From Croceifilum oryzae (GTDB lineage: Bacteria > Bacillota > Bacilli > Thermoactinomycetales > Thermoactinomycetaceae), in NCBI RefSeq assembly GCF_030814315.1, contig NZ_JAUSUV010000001.1:1-64000 (forward strand): a stretch of 64,000 bases of DNA. The letters run 5' to 3'. Positions 45,669 through 53,287 of this stretch are shown one piece after another. Position 1 is the stretch's first letter. Every line of letters begins with the position of its first letter. The translations under genes were made by a program, and so were the position numbers. The notes beneath the pieces are model-generated. The model made no database searches, had not been told where the DNA came from, and saw only the letters and a program-made list of their open reading frames with translations.

Positions 45669-45889
45669 AAAGCTTCTTGAGTATCGGGCTTTGATCCTTG
45701 CTTACCTTCTTCTTTATTTGATGAAAATACGGCTTGCATTGGTTTGTCGGTAGCAGGTTGTGTAGTCTCTTGAGTCGCTACTTGTTGACCCTTATTCGGA
45801 AGGATGTTTGCACCAGCTTGTGCATTACATCCAACTAGTAATGAGATAGATAAGACCGCACCCGCTAAAATAAATACAGGTTTCTTCAT
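45233..45889 (-). CDS. Lipoprotein with one DUF4309 (YjgB-like) domain
   Basis: 218 residues. Lipobox LVGC with cysteine at residue 21, then a linker of about 50 residues rich in T, Q, K and P, then one DUF4309 domain (residues ~75-215) very similar to the second domain of the protein at 41865-42860. It sits directly upstream of the two-component genes and behind promoter repeat copy A. Function unknown; by position it may be an outer sensor, a decoy or an effector of the envelope response. Confidence 0.75.
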   Translation of the reverse strand: MKKPVFILAGAVLSISLLVGCNAQAGANILPNKGQQVATQETTQPATDKPMQAVFSSNKEEGKQGSKPDTQEALAKRILRSAKQGTLPYLPKDLGIGTSNELIFQLWGRPKDGSSGPVLMYEKYHTDISLDSFDKVVEITSYRPDYKKLKVDQVMKEIGKPTKIEDTSKDAPNTAEAIYNIKDQFGDEIHLIFSHNTKTKQVIYVRLYVESKADKIKK

Positions 45890-45924
45890 TTGTATATCCC
45901 CCTAAAATATAGTGAATCAACCAA

Positions 45925-46026
45925 AATTCATACATGTTGTTGTTATTTCTCCTGGTGACAAGGATTAGTATAGGGGGAGGTTATTTCAAAGTAACAAACG
46001 ACTTATTTCAGAGTTGTAAACAATTT
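45925..46026 (-). promoter_or_regulatory. Promoter repeat copy A (upstream of the single-DUF4309 lipoprotein)
   Basis: Near-identical to 41600-41697. TGAAATAA half-sites on the minus strand (plus TTATTTCA at 45982 and 46004, again 22 bases apart) and a TATACT -10 candidate (plus AGTATA 45968-45973). The segments between the repeats and the genes differ, so the conservation is concentrated in this block. Confidence 0.6.
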
Positions 46027-46212
46027 AAAGATTCATCCATAAGCAGTTGAATGTAAGTATAGATCGATTCAACAAGTCGTGGGAGCCTTTCATGTAAGGT
46101 GACTGGCGAGAAGCTAAAAAAGAACACTCCATAAAGCGGAGCATTCGTTATCAATCACTTAAACTATGAGACTTGTCCTTTAGTAACCCCTACAATCCAA
46201 CTAAAAATGTTT

Positions 46213-46386
46213 TTACTTCGTCCCCAAATATGCACGGATCGTACGTACCAAGTTAACAATGATACTTCCTGATAGGACTACAATTACTACAATTTGGAAT
46301 ACAGAATGGTTCATAGTAAAGCAAATGAGAATCAGTAGACCTATTAATATTGCTGTTAACAAGAGATAGTTCATCCATTTATCCAT
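46213..46386 (-). CDS. Small membrane protein, unknown
   Basis: 57 residues from ATG 46386, with GGAG 10 bases upstream (an ATG at 46401 has no site). Two hydrophobic helices (about residues 5-25 and 29-48) and a basic tail (NLVRTIRAYLGTK). I recognise no family. It lies alone between the lipoprotein promoter and the remnant at 46542. Confidence 0.6.
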   Translation of the reverse strand: MDKWMNYLLLTAILIGLLILICFTMNHSVFQIVVIVVLSGSIIVNLVRTIRAYLGTK

Positions 46387-46541
46387 ATTTAAAAACTCCA
46401 TTCAAGTTGATGTACAATAATATACTATCTACCTTGAAAATTACCAAGACGTCCTCCCCATTTAACATCTACAGCGAGTCCTTTACTGTTTCTGTTGCGA
46501 GAAACTGCAGTCTTTATCATGAATGATAGGATAAACTTGAT

Positions 46542-46784
46542 ATGATGATCCTTCTGGCACAGATTCACTTCGTTCAAAAAGCAATTGCGATTGGGTCGAC
46601 TTATATTTATGTTTCGACTAAGTATTTTAATCGAGGATTCCAATTTCAGTCTGCCCAGTATGATACACATTTCGGTGATTATTTTGTGATGTATCAAAAT
46701 GAAAAAGGTGAAGGTATGGGACTGCAGACTGATCCTTCTTTCTTCCCTGTTTTTGTCTTGTATGACTCTTTTGATCCGGAATAA
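46542..46784 (+). pseudogene. Probable remnant of a gene (80 codons)
   Basis: The frame has no good ribosome-binding site, and an in-frame stop lies 15 bases before the ATG. The peptide after residue 35 looks like real protein (YDTHFGDYFVMYQNEKGEG, then FFPVFVLYDSF), while the N-terminus does not, as if the front half was lost. A 130-codon frame on the opposite strand over the same region has no protein-like features. I cannot name the family. Confidence 0.4.
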
Positions 46785-46865
46785 TATAATCGCTGGTGGT
46801 AAGAAAAAGGAATTCATGTTAAGCGGATTCCCTTTTCTCCTACTTGTTGTAGAAGGGTGTTTTTA

Positions 46866-47213
46866 ATGAAAAAAGCATTATTATCGGGTGTCATTGCGGT
46901 GTGTCTAGCTACTATTCCAGTTAGGAACTTCAATAACGTAAAAGCGAATGATAGTGGGAAAATGGAATTACTGCCCATATTTTTATCTGATATGAACACA
47001 AAAGCTAGAGAAGAGGGCATGAAGTTTTATAACAATTTGATAAAAGACATGCCAAAAGAGTTTCACAGTAAAAAGTTGGGGAAGGGATTGAATCGTTTTA
47101 CAAAAGAAAAACTACAAAATCTCCCTCCTAATGCCAGTATCAGTAGCGAAGGGAAAGTTTTGTTAGCTCCATCAACTACTGAAAAAAGTCTCCTCGTGAA
47201 TGAGGGGAATTAA
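46866..47213 (+). CDS. Small exported protein, unknown
   Basis: 115 residues from ATG 46866 (GAAGGGTG upstream). Signal peptide of about 30 residues (MKKALLSGVIAVCLATIPV...) and a basic mature region of about 85 residues without cysteine. No known family recognised. It precedes the SMI1/KNR4 gene by about 50 bases on the same strand. Confidence 0.55.
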   Translation: MKKALLSGVIAVCLATIPVRNFNNVKANDSGKMELLPIFLSDMNTKAREEGMKFYNNLIKDMPKEFHSKKLGKGLNRFTKEKLQNLPPNASISSEGKVLLAPSTTEKSLLVNEGN

Positions 47214-47263
47214 GGTACACTTAGATGTATGTCACGTTATTAACAACTAAGAGGATGAACAAA

Positions 47264-47944
47264 ATGAACTATGATTATAACCAGTGGATTCTAGAATGGA
47301 ATACAATATTAGAACAGGTTCGTTTAGTAAGGTCTGATGGAATTGTACCTCAACCAATTATAAAAGAACCTGCTACTCAACAAGAAATCGAAGAGATTGA
47401 AAATAGGCTTGGCTATCAGCTACCTTCGATGTTTCGACACACGTTGTTGCATTTTTCAAAGTCAGTAAGTCTGTCATGGGATTTTTATAAAGACCCACTG
47501 GATCAAGCTCTGCCAAAGGAATTTAGAGAAGGTGGTTTTGGAACAATTGAGTGGCGTATGGATGATATAGAGGATTTGGACGAATTAGCTGGAGACCTCG
47601 ATGCGGATGTTCTTCATATTTATGGAATTGAGGATGAAAATTATCGATCGCCCTTACACGGAAAGCTACAATTTATGCATGTGGCAAATGGAGATATTAT
47701 TGCCTTTGATATGCAAGTAATGGGTGAACCGTCAGTTGTGTACTGGAATCATGAAACAGATGAACTTATTTACCTAGCAGATTCATTTCATTCTTTTATA
47801 GAGAGGCTAAATAAACTGCACTGTGTAGGAAACGAAATCTGGGCTTATGAACCTTTCTTAACGGATCAGGGGTTAGATCCAAACGGTCATAATGCTCAGA
47901 GTTGGAGGAAATGGTTTTCTGAACTAGTTGTGAATCATAAATAA
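47264..47944 (+). CDS. SMI1/KNR4 (SUKH) family protein
   Basis: 226 residues from ATG 47264 (AAGAGG about 9 bases upstream). The N-terminal part has the family pattern PATQQEIEEIENRLGYQLP then FRHTLLHF; the middle has GDIIAFDMQVMGEPSVVYWNH, which matches the SUKH beta-sandwich. Many bacterial SUKH proteins are immunity partners of secreted toxins; no toxin is visible here, so this may be an orphan or have another role. A terminator follows. Confidence 0.8.
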   Translation: MNYDYNQWILEWNTILEQVRLVRSDGIVPQPIIKEPATQQEIEEIENRLGYQLPSMFRHTLLHFSKSVSLSWDFYKDPLDQALPKEFREGGFGTIEWRMDDIEDLDELAGDLDADVLHIYGIEDENYRSPLHGKLQFMHVANGDIIAFDMQVMGEPSVVYWNHETDELIYLADSFHSFIERLNKLHCVGNEIWAYEPFLTDQGLDPNGHNAQSWRKWFSELVVNHK

Positions 47945-47962
47945 AAATTTGAGATAAATAAA

Positions 47963-48006
47963 AAACGCTCACGTGATAGCTATGGCGAATACGTGAGCGT
48001 TTTTTA
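47963..48006 (+). terminator. Terminator after the SMI1/KNR4 gene
   Basis: Perfect 12-bp stem AAACGCTCACGT / ACGTGAGCGTTT with a T6 tail. Confidence 0.9.
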
Positions 48007-48107
48007 TTCCTCTTTCTTGAACAAGCATCCAAAATAGTCTCTTTATCTATACCATTATGGTTACAGATTCATATTCTATCTATATATCAAAAGTTAGGAG
48101 TGAGAAG

Positions 48108-48653
48108 ATGAGCCGATGTAGAAAACATGAGCCTGGTTGTGGACCTCAAGGACCACAGGGACCTAAAGGGGTTAGAGGTCCCAGGGGGCGTAGAGGCAGA
48201 GGGCGAGATGGTCTTGATGGAGTAACAGGTTCTACAGGCGCTACTGGAACACTAGCAAATAACTTTTTATATGCTACCATAGCCGGTGCCGGTAATACTG
48301 CTGTTCTTCCGGCAAACAGTACGGTACCCTACGATACGGTTCTAGCTCAGGTAGGTTCTAATATAACTCTCGATCCCGCTACTGGAGCGGTCTCTTTAGT
48401 AGGAGGACATTTTTACTTAGTCATTTATACAGTAGGTCCTGTTACGAACAACCTTATATTTAACCTACTTTTCAATGGGGCTCTGGTTCAAGGAACCCAA
48501 ACGCAAGTTACCAATAACTCAAATGCTCCTCACACTGCATCAACGATTATTGAAGTGCCTGCAGGCCCTCCTGGACTTGTGACCGTTTCCAACTTAGCTG
48601 CAACAGCGGTAACAAGACCACAATGTGGGATTACGGTATTCATGTTGAGTTAA
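48108..48653 (+). CDS. Short collagen-like spore-surface protein (BclA-type)
   Basis: 181 residues from ATG 48108 (GGAGTGAG upstream). A cysteine-containing start (MSRCRKHEPGCG), about 13 Gly-X-Y triplets (residues ~12-50), then a ~130-residue C-terminal domain of beta-sandwich type resembling the trimerising C-terminal domain of exosporium BclA (NLIFNLLFNGALVQGTQTQV...). Likely on the spore surface, inferred from family and the other collagen-like genes at 58554-61973. Confidence 0.75.
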   Translation: MSRCRKHEPGCGPQGPQGPKGVRGPRGRRGRGRDGLDGVTGSTGATGTLANNFLYATIAGAGNTAVLPANSTVPYDTVLAQVGSNITLDPATGAVSLVGGHFYLVIYTVGPVTNNLIFNLLFNGALVQGTQTQVTNNSNAPHTASTIIEVPAGPPGLVTVSNLAATAVTRPQCGITVFMLS

Positions 48654-48676
48654 CAAAGTTGGTTCCGTATTTGTTT

Positions 48677-49303
48677 CTACTTCACTCGATACTCCAACTC
48701 TCCCAGCTCTACCTTCACTTGACCATGGGTCCAATCAATGATCTGTGCTTGGATCTGTGCTACTTCGTCTACGGGTACCCATAGAGTCCAGCTTATGTGC
48801 TCAGTAAACACGGGTTGGTCGAGGAAGTAGGGGGTTTGGCGTAGTTCGTGTTCGAGTTTTCCGATGTGGGCGTAGTCAAATGTGATGGTGATAGACTGAT
48901 GGAGGACGGGTTGAACGATTCCTGCGGCTTCTAGGGCGGCGGAGGTTCCTTGGCTATAAGCTCGGACGAGACCGCCAGCCCCTAGTTTGATGCCTCCGAA
49001 GTATCGGGTAATCACGACTGCGGTATATTGAACTTTCTTGACATGTAGGACTTCAAGCATGGGTTTGCCTGCTGTGCCGGAGGGTTCGCCATCGTCGGAT
49101 GCTTTTTGGATTAGATCGGTGACGAGGTAGGCAGAGCAGTTATGGCTCGCATCCCAGTATTTTTTAGCGATGTCGGCGATAAACTTCTGGGCTTCTTCTT
49201 CGGTTTTAACAGGGCTAGCTTGGCAGATAAAACGGGATTTTTGAATGATGATTTCCGTTTCGCCATATCCAGCAATAGTTAGATACGATAATGGTGTCTT
49301 CAT
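48677..49303 (-). CDS. yvyE: YigZ/IMPACT family protein (YvyE)
   Basis: 208 residues. IMPACT-family N-terminal domain with KSRFICQASPVKTEEEA and ASDDGEPSGTAGKPMLEVL, then ITRYFGGIKLGAGGLVRAYS, and a C-terminal DUF1949-type domain. Function not well established; in B. subtilis it is beside the LCP gene tagU, as here. The minus-strand gene begins 59 bases after the LCP stop, across a terminator. Confidence 0.92.
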   Translation of the reverse strand: MKTPLSYLTIAGYGETEIIIQKSRFICQASPVKTEEEAQKFIADIAKKYWDASHNCSAYLVTDLIQKASDDGEPSGTAGKPMLEVLHVKKVQYTAVVITRYFGGIKLGAGGLVRAYSQGTSAALEAAGIVQPVLHQSITITFDYAHIGKLEHELRQTPYFLDQPVFTEHISWTLWVPVDEVAQIQAQIIDWTHGQVKVELGELEYRVK

Positions 49304-49321
49304 GATGTGAGGGCTCCTCTC

Positions 49322-49352
49322 CCAAAGAAAAGACGGCTATAGGCGCCGTCTT
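49322..49352 (-). terminator. Terminator after LCP gene 1
   Basis: Perfect 8-bp stem AAGACGGC / GCCGTCTT with a 7-base loop; on the minus strand it is followed by TTCTTT. Confidence 0.75.
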
Positions 49353-49361
49353 GAGGTGTTG

Positions 49362-50399
49362 TTAATTTGTCTTTTTCGGTGAAGGGACCTCGATTTTATT
49401 TTGATCATACGGAAGGTCCAATTCTTTTTTAAGTAGATTGCTAACGCGATCACGCTCTTTTTGGCTAACTAAATCATACCAGATTCCGTTGATTCTTTCA
49501 GAAGGAGCTTGAATCGTGATGTGTTTGAAAGATTCTTTCGGAATGCCACGGTAGACGCTAGCTAGAGTAGGTATTTCAGAGGGACTAAAGCTATAGGCAA
49601 AGTTATTCCCTACGATTTCCGTGAGCGAAGTAAATTTGGTCAGTACTTGAACGCCTGTTAATTTGTCTAAAAGCTGATTAATGACTTCTTGTTGCCTTCG
49701 ATTGCGGCCGTGATCTCCCTCAGGGTCTTGTTTTCGCATGCGTACATAGGCTAGTGCTTCTTCCCCGTTTAAGTGCATGGGTCCAAGGCGGAAGTGGATG
49801 ATTTTATCGTTAAAGGAGTGATACGTGAAAGCTCTTTTGACATCTACATCGACTCCATTCAGTTGATTGACTACATCCATAAAGCCTTGGAAGTTAATCT
49901 TCGCATAGTAATCGATGGGGACGCCTCCTAGAAAGCTCTCAACCGTAAGTCGTACATTAGAAACGGGATCGACTCCTTTTTCTCTTCCCCATGTAGCCGC
50001 TGAGTTAATCTTATCTTTCCGACCATTTGTATGGGAGATCGTCGTCTGCGTATCGCGGGGGATACTGACGATGGATGCCGATTTTTTTTCTGGATTAATG
50101 GCGGCAACCATGAGGACATCCGAGCGCCACGACTCCTTTTCCCCTTTGGCAGTGCGTGAATCGACGCCCATGAGAAGGACGGTAAAGGGTTCTTTCCCAA
50201 TCTCTACCTGCTTTTGCCTGAGGTCTGACTTTGTTGCATTTGAATCATGCCCTTTTGCTAGAGCAGTCCACATTTGATATATATAAAAGCTACCAATTAG
50301 AGCGAAAAGCGCCAAGCATACGAAGAGTATCCGATTCCTCTTTTTCCTTCGAGTTGCTCGTTGCTCTGAGCGTTGATTCTTCACCAAATGATTCCTCAT
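49362..50399 (-). CDS. LytR-CpsA-Psr (LCP) ligase 1
   Basis: 345 residues. A basic start (RRKKRNR), one membrane helix (about 26-46) and an outer LCP domain with LLMGVDSR, SDVLMVAAINPEKK, SIPRDTQ, and YVRMRKQDPEGDHGRNRRQQ, which carries the polyprenyl-phosphate-binding arginines. LCP enzymes attach undecaprenyl-linked glycopolymers (wall teichoic acid, capsule) to peptidoglycan. It is the third of three tandem paralogues in transcription order; the polysaccharide locus upstream offers a substrate. Confidence 0.92.
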   Translation of the reverse strand: MRNHLVKNQRSEQRATRRKKRNRILFVCLALFALIGSFYIYQMWTALAKGHDSNATKSDLRQKQVEIGKEPFTVLLMGVDSRTAKGEKESWRSDVLMVAAINPEKKSASIVSIPRDTQTTISHTNGRKDKINSAATWGREKGVDPVSNVRLTVESFLGGVPIDYYAKINFQGFMDVVNQLNGVDVDVKRAFTYHSFNDKIIHFRLGPMHLNGEEALAYVRMRKQDPEGDHGRNRRQQEVINQLLDKLTGVQVLTKFTSLTEIVGNNFAYSFSPSEIPTLASVYRGIPKESFKHITIQAPSERINGIWYDLVSQKERDRVSNLLKKELDLPYDQNKIEVPSPKKTN

Positions 50400-50475
50400 T
50401 TCATTAGAAGCTTTGGAAAACGAATTGCTCTTATACTATCATTTGGGAAATATTAGGATCAAGCTTAGGAGAGAA

Positions 50476-50511
50476 AAAGAAAAAATACCTGAATGGATCA
50501 GGTATTTTTTC
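50476..50511 (-). terminator. Terminator after LCP gene 2
   Basis: Perfect 12-bp stem AAAAATACCTGA / TCAGGTATTTTT with a 5-base loop, immediately after the stop; works on the minus strand with flanking T-rich sequence. Confidence 0.85.
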
Positions 50512-50518
50512 TTGGAAA

Positions 50519-51763
50519 TTATGGAGTTGTCGTGGTTGATTTGTTTCCTTTGTTGGAGGAGTTTTGAGAATGGTTAGATTGACCATTAGGTTGTTTAGGC
50601 TGGTTGTTATTAGGTTGATTGGATTGATTAGAACCTGTACCTTCTGAATTCCGGTATGCCCTTGGAGAGATTTGCGTTGTAATCTGCTCAAGCGTTTTTG
50701 CCTGAAAAGGGTCCAGAGTATGATCATATAAGAGTGCGTGCTTGTCGTAGTCTTTCCCTAGATGTTTCAGTAACTCAGCGATGGCACGCTGGCGCTCCCC
50801 TTCTGGAACCGTTTGATATGACTTACCATCTCTAACCTCATAATTAAATAGGGTTATTGATTCTTTGTTGTGTTGTGCTTCGCGATACACATTAAATAAT
50901 GGAAGTACCTCACCCATATCAAAGCTATAACGGAAGTTTTTGCCGACTGCTTTGGTGATGTCGCTAAACTGTGTAACTCCAGTAAATCCAATCATCTTAT
51001 TTAAAATCAAATTAATGACTTCTTGCTGACGGCGATTTCGGTCATTATCATCTTCCATTTCTGGAGGAACTCTTGAGCCAGTGCCTTTATGCTCTTTACG
51101 AGTCCTTACATACATAAGAGCTTTTTCACCATCTAATTTGATTTGTCCTGGTTCGTATTTCAGCAATTTTCCACCATAGAACGGAACTTGGAATTTATAT
51201 TTGTTATCTACCGTAATGCCACCTACTGCATCTACTAAATCCATAAATCCTGAGAAGTTAATCTGTGCTACGTAATTGATTTGGATCTTGTTATCTAAGA
51301 ACTGCTCTACCTGTTTCACGATTTGTTGGTTTTTTGCTTTTGCATCCGAACCAGAGTGGAGGGCAGATAAGGTCTCCGTAATCTTGCCCTTGCTAGTCGA
51401 ATTATAGAATTTCACATACGTATCACGAGGAATACTCATGGTTCGTACAGATTTTTCCTTTGGGTTTACGGTAGCTACCATTAAGACGTCAGGACGTCCT
51501 CCACTTTTGTTTTCATTTTCAAGATCATACTGGTCAATACCCACTAAAAGCATGGTAAAAGGCTCTTGCTTTACGTCTACTTTCTTGGCATCTGTTTTTA
51601 GGTTTTCGTCATGCGAGTTTGAAAATGCACTAATAAGATTCGTCGCATAATAGCCTGCTATACCAATAAAAAGAGCTAAGATCGAACTGATAATAATGAT
51701 TCTTTTTTTCTTCTTCTTTTTACGACGCTCTACTCGTTGTTGTCGATTGCGTTGAGAGTTCAT
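50519..51763 (-). CDS. LytR-CpsA-Psr (LCP) ligase 2, with Q/N-rich tail
   Basis: 414 residues. Basic N-terminal stretch with K/R runs, a membrane helix (about 22-42) and an LCP domain with LLVGIDQYD, RPDVLMVATVNPKEK, MSIPRDTYV and YVRTRKEHKG followed by DRNRRQQEV. After residue ~370 there is a low-complexity tail rich in Q, N, P, S and T, which is lacking in the other two copies and may pass into the wall. Own terminator directly after the stop. Confidence 0.92.
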   Translation of the reverse strand: MNSQRNRQQRVERRKKKKKKRIIIISSILALFIGIAGYYATNLISAFSNSHDENLKTDAKKVDVKQEPFTMLLVGIDQYDLENENKSGGRPDVLMVATVNPKEKSVRTMSIPRDTYVKFYNSTSKGKITETLSALHSGSDAKAKNQQIVKQVEQFLDNKIQINYVAQINFSGFMDLVDAVGGITVDNKYKFQVPFYGGKLLKYEPGQIKLDGEKALMYVRTRKEHKGTGSRVPPEMEDDNDRNRRQQEVINLILNKMIGFTGVTQFSDITKAVGKNFRYSFDMGEVLPLFNVYREAQHNKESITLFNYEVRDGKSYQTVPEGERQRAIAELLKHLGKDYDKHALLYDHTLDPFQAKTLEQITTQISPRAYRNSEGTGSNQSNQPNNNQPKQPNGQSNHSQNSSNKGNKSTTTTP

Positions 51764-51804
51764 TCATCATGCTCCTTTCAGATATGATTCTCGAGTCATA
51801 TTTG

Positions 51805-52920
51805 TTAGCGTTTGGCTGTATTTGTCTCGTTTGACTTCGTGGTTTTTGGCTTACGATCCGGGTTCTTGAGATCTTGTTCGAAATCGTATGCGAGATCTGT
51901 CGCATTGTATGGTTTATCCATTGCTTTTAGCAGTTCTGCGACGACTCGTTTGCGTTCGCCCTCTGTCGTGATCTGACAATCCCCATGTGGTGGTAAAGTT
52001 CTAGAATAAGTATTTAATTTAATAACTTGGTTATTTTCTTTGGGGATATCCGCATAGATACTCATTAGAGGTAATATATCAGAAAACCCAAAACTGTACT
52101 GGAAGTTATTCCCGATCACTTTGGTGATATCGGTAAACTGCGTTAAGCTTTTGAAGCTAAGCATTTTATCTAAAACTTGCCTTACGGCCTGTTGTTGTCG
52201 TTTGTTACGCCCGAGATCCCCTTCAGGATCCTGTTTTCGTTGTCGTACAAAAACAAGTGCTTCTTCCCCATTTAAATGTTGGTTTCCTTTTTTAAAGTGG
52301 AGATATTTCCCGCCAAATGTCTGCATTTTAAAGTCATATGGAACTTCTACGTCAACTCCACCCACTTGGTCGACAAGGTCCATAAATCCGCTAAAGTTGA
52401 TTTTAGCATAATAATCAATGGGGATTTGTCGATTCAAAAAATCTTGAGCGGTTTCGCGTACAGAGTTGATTGGAGTAAGCTTATTTACACTCGTATATAT
52501 GGAAGCGGCAGAAGCGTTGATTTTGGTTTGAGTCTTCGTTCCATGGATTTGAAAATAGGTATCACGAGGGATACTTACCATGTGTATGTTCTTTTTTTCT
52601 GGATTGATGACAGCGAGCATCATCACATCAGGACGCCAACCTTCTCTAGATTCTTTTTTGGAGTCGTATTGATCCGCTCCGATGAATAGGATAGTAAAAG
52701 GTTCTTTCTTTACATTGACTTGCTCTTCTCTTAAGGAAGATTTTCCTGCGGTAGAGTCTTGACTGCTGGTTACGGTTGTATAGAGATTATAGGCGTAAAT
52801 ACCAGCTGTAACAAGAAGAGAGGAGAGAATCACAGAGGTCCAGATGAGAATCTTTTTTTTCCTACTCTTTTTCTGAGTGGGTTGTTTATCCGAATCTAGG
52901 GGCTTAAAGCCATCTTGCAT
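51805..52920 (-). CDS. LytR-CpsA-Psr (LCP) ligase 3
   Basis: 371 residues; first of the three in transcription order. Lysine-rich cytoplasmic start, membrane helix (about 28-48), and an LCP domain with LFIGADQYD, RPDVMMLAVINPEKK, VSIPRDTYF and FVRQRKQDPEGDLGRNKRQQ. The stop is 41 bases before LCP gene 2. It is most similar in motif wording to LCP 1. Confidence 0.92.
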   Translation of the reverse strand: MQDGFKPLDSDKQPTQKKSRKKKILIWTSVILSSLLVTAGIYAYNLYTTVTSSQDSTAGKSSLREEQVNVKKEPFTILFIGADQYDSKKESREGWRPDVMMLAVINPEKKNIHMVSIPRDTYFQIHGTKTQTKINASAASIYTSVNKLTPINSVRETAQDFLNRQIPIDYYAKINFSGFMDLVDQVGGVDVEVPYDFKMQTFGGKYLHFKKGNQHLNGEEALVFVRQRKQDPEGDLGRNKRQQQAVRQVLDKMLSFKSLTQFTDITKVIGNNFQYSFGFSDILPLMSIYADIPKENNQVIKLNTYSRTLPPHGDCQITTEGERKRVVAELLKAMDKPYNATDLAYDFEQDLKNPDRKPKTTKSNETNTAKR

Positions 52921-53117
52921 AACTAGCCCTCACTTATTTGTATAATTTTTTACTTCATCCTATCACCTTTTCTACTTTTTTAACATTATTAGTAAGCAAG
53001 GTACACAAAATCCTCAAAAATGCATGGAGACTTGGGATATGTGTGGGAGGTGGTGGAATATTTATTTAGTCGGAAAATACAACTATATGAATACCGAATA
53101 TTGCTTGTGTTTATGTG
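52921..53117. other. Divergent spacer between the LCP and metK genes
   Basis: No gene. On the minus side a TTATAC-like element lies about 20 bases before LCP gene 3. On the plus side the metK promoter begins near 53118. Confidence 0.45.
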
Positions 53118-53123
53118 TATAAT
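53118..53123 (+). promoter_or_regulatory. -10 element of metK
   Basis: Perfect TATAAT within TGTGTATAATC; the -35 at 17-base spacing is weak. Transcription would start near 53130, leaving a leader of about 155 bases. Confidence 0.5.
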
Positions 53124-53129
53124 CTTGTA

Positions 53130-53253
53130 TTCTTAGTGGTGATATAGTGATTGACTGGAATTAAGTAGCCTCTTTTTACTAGGTGTTCACACGAGAAGTT
53201 TGTCATCAAGCTGAAGAGTAGAAACACCTTTCCAAGAGAGGAGAGGTTTTTTT
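53130..53253 (+). promoter_or_regulatory. metK leader with exclusive terminator and antiterminator helices; not an S-box
   Basis: The terminator ACCTTTCC / GGAGAGGT (53226-53233 with 53240-53247, one G-U) is followed by T7. AGGTGTT at 53181-53187 is complementary to AACACCT at 53223-53229, which overlaps the left arm of the terminator, so the two helices compete. No S-box core is present, although metNIQ in the same window has one. T-box motifs are also missing. It may be an uncharacterised cis-regulatory RNA or attenuator. Confidence 0.55.
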
Positions 53254-53287
53254 ATTTACATATAATGGTTATTTAGGGGGAGAATCC

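Noticed and set aside
41600-46026. Insertion sequence as the cause of the direct repeats
   Set aside because: No transposase, no terminal inverted repeats; the repeats are promoter and lipoprotein sequences, so gene duplication explains them.
46425-46817. 130-codon minus-strand frame
   Set aside because: No ribosome-binding site; the overlapping plus-strand frame looks more like real, though decayed, protein.
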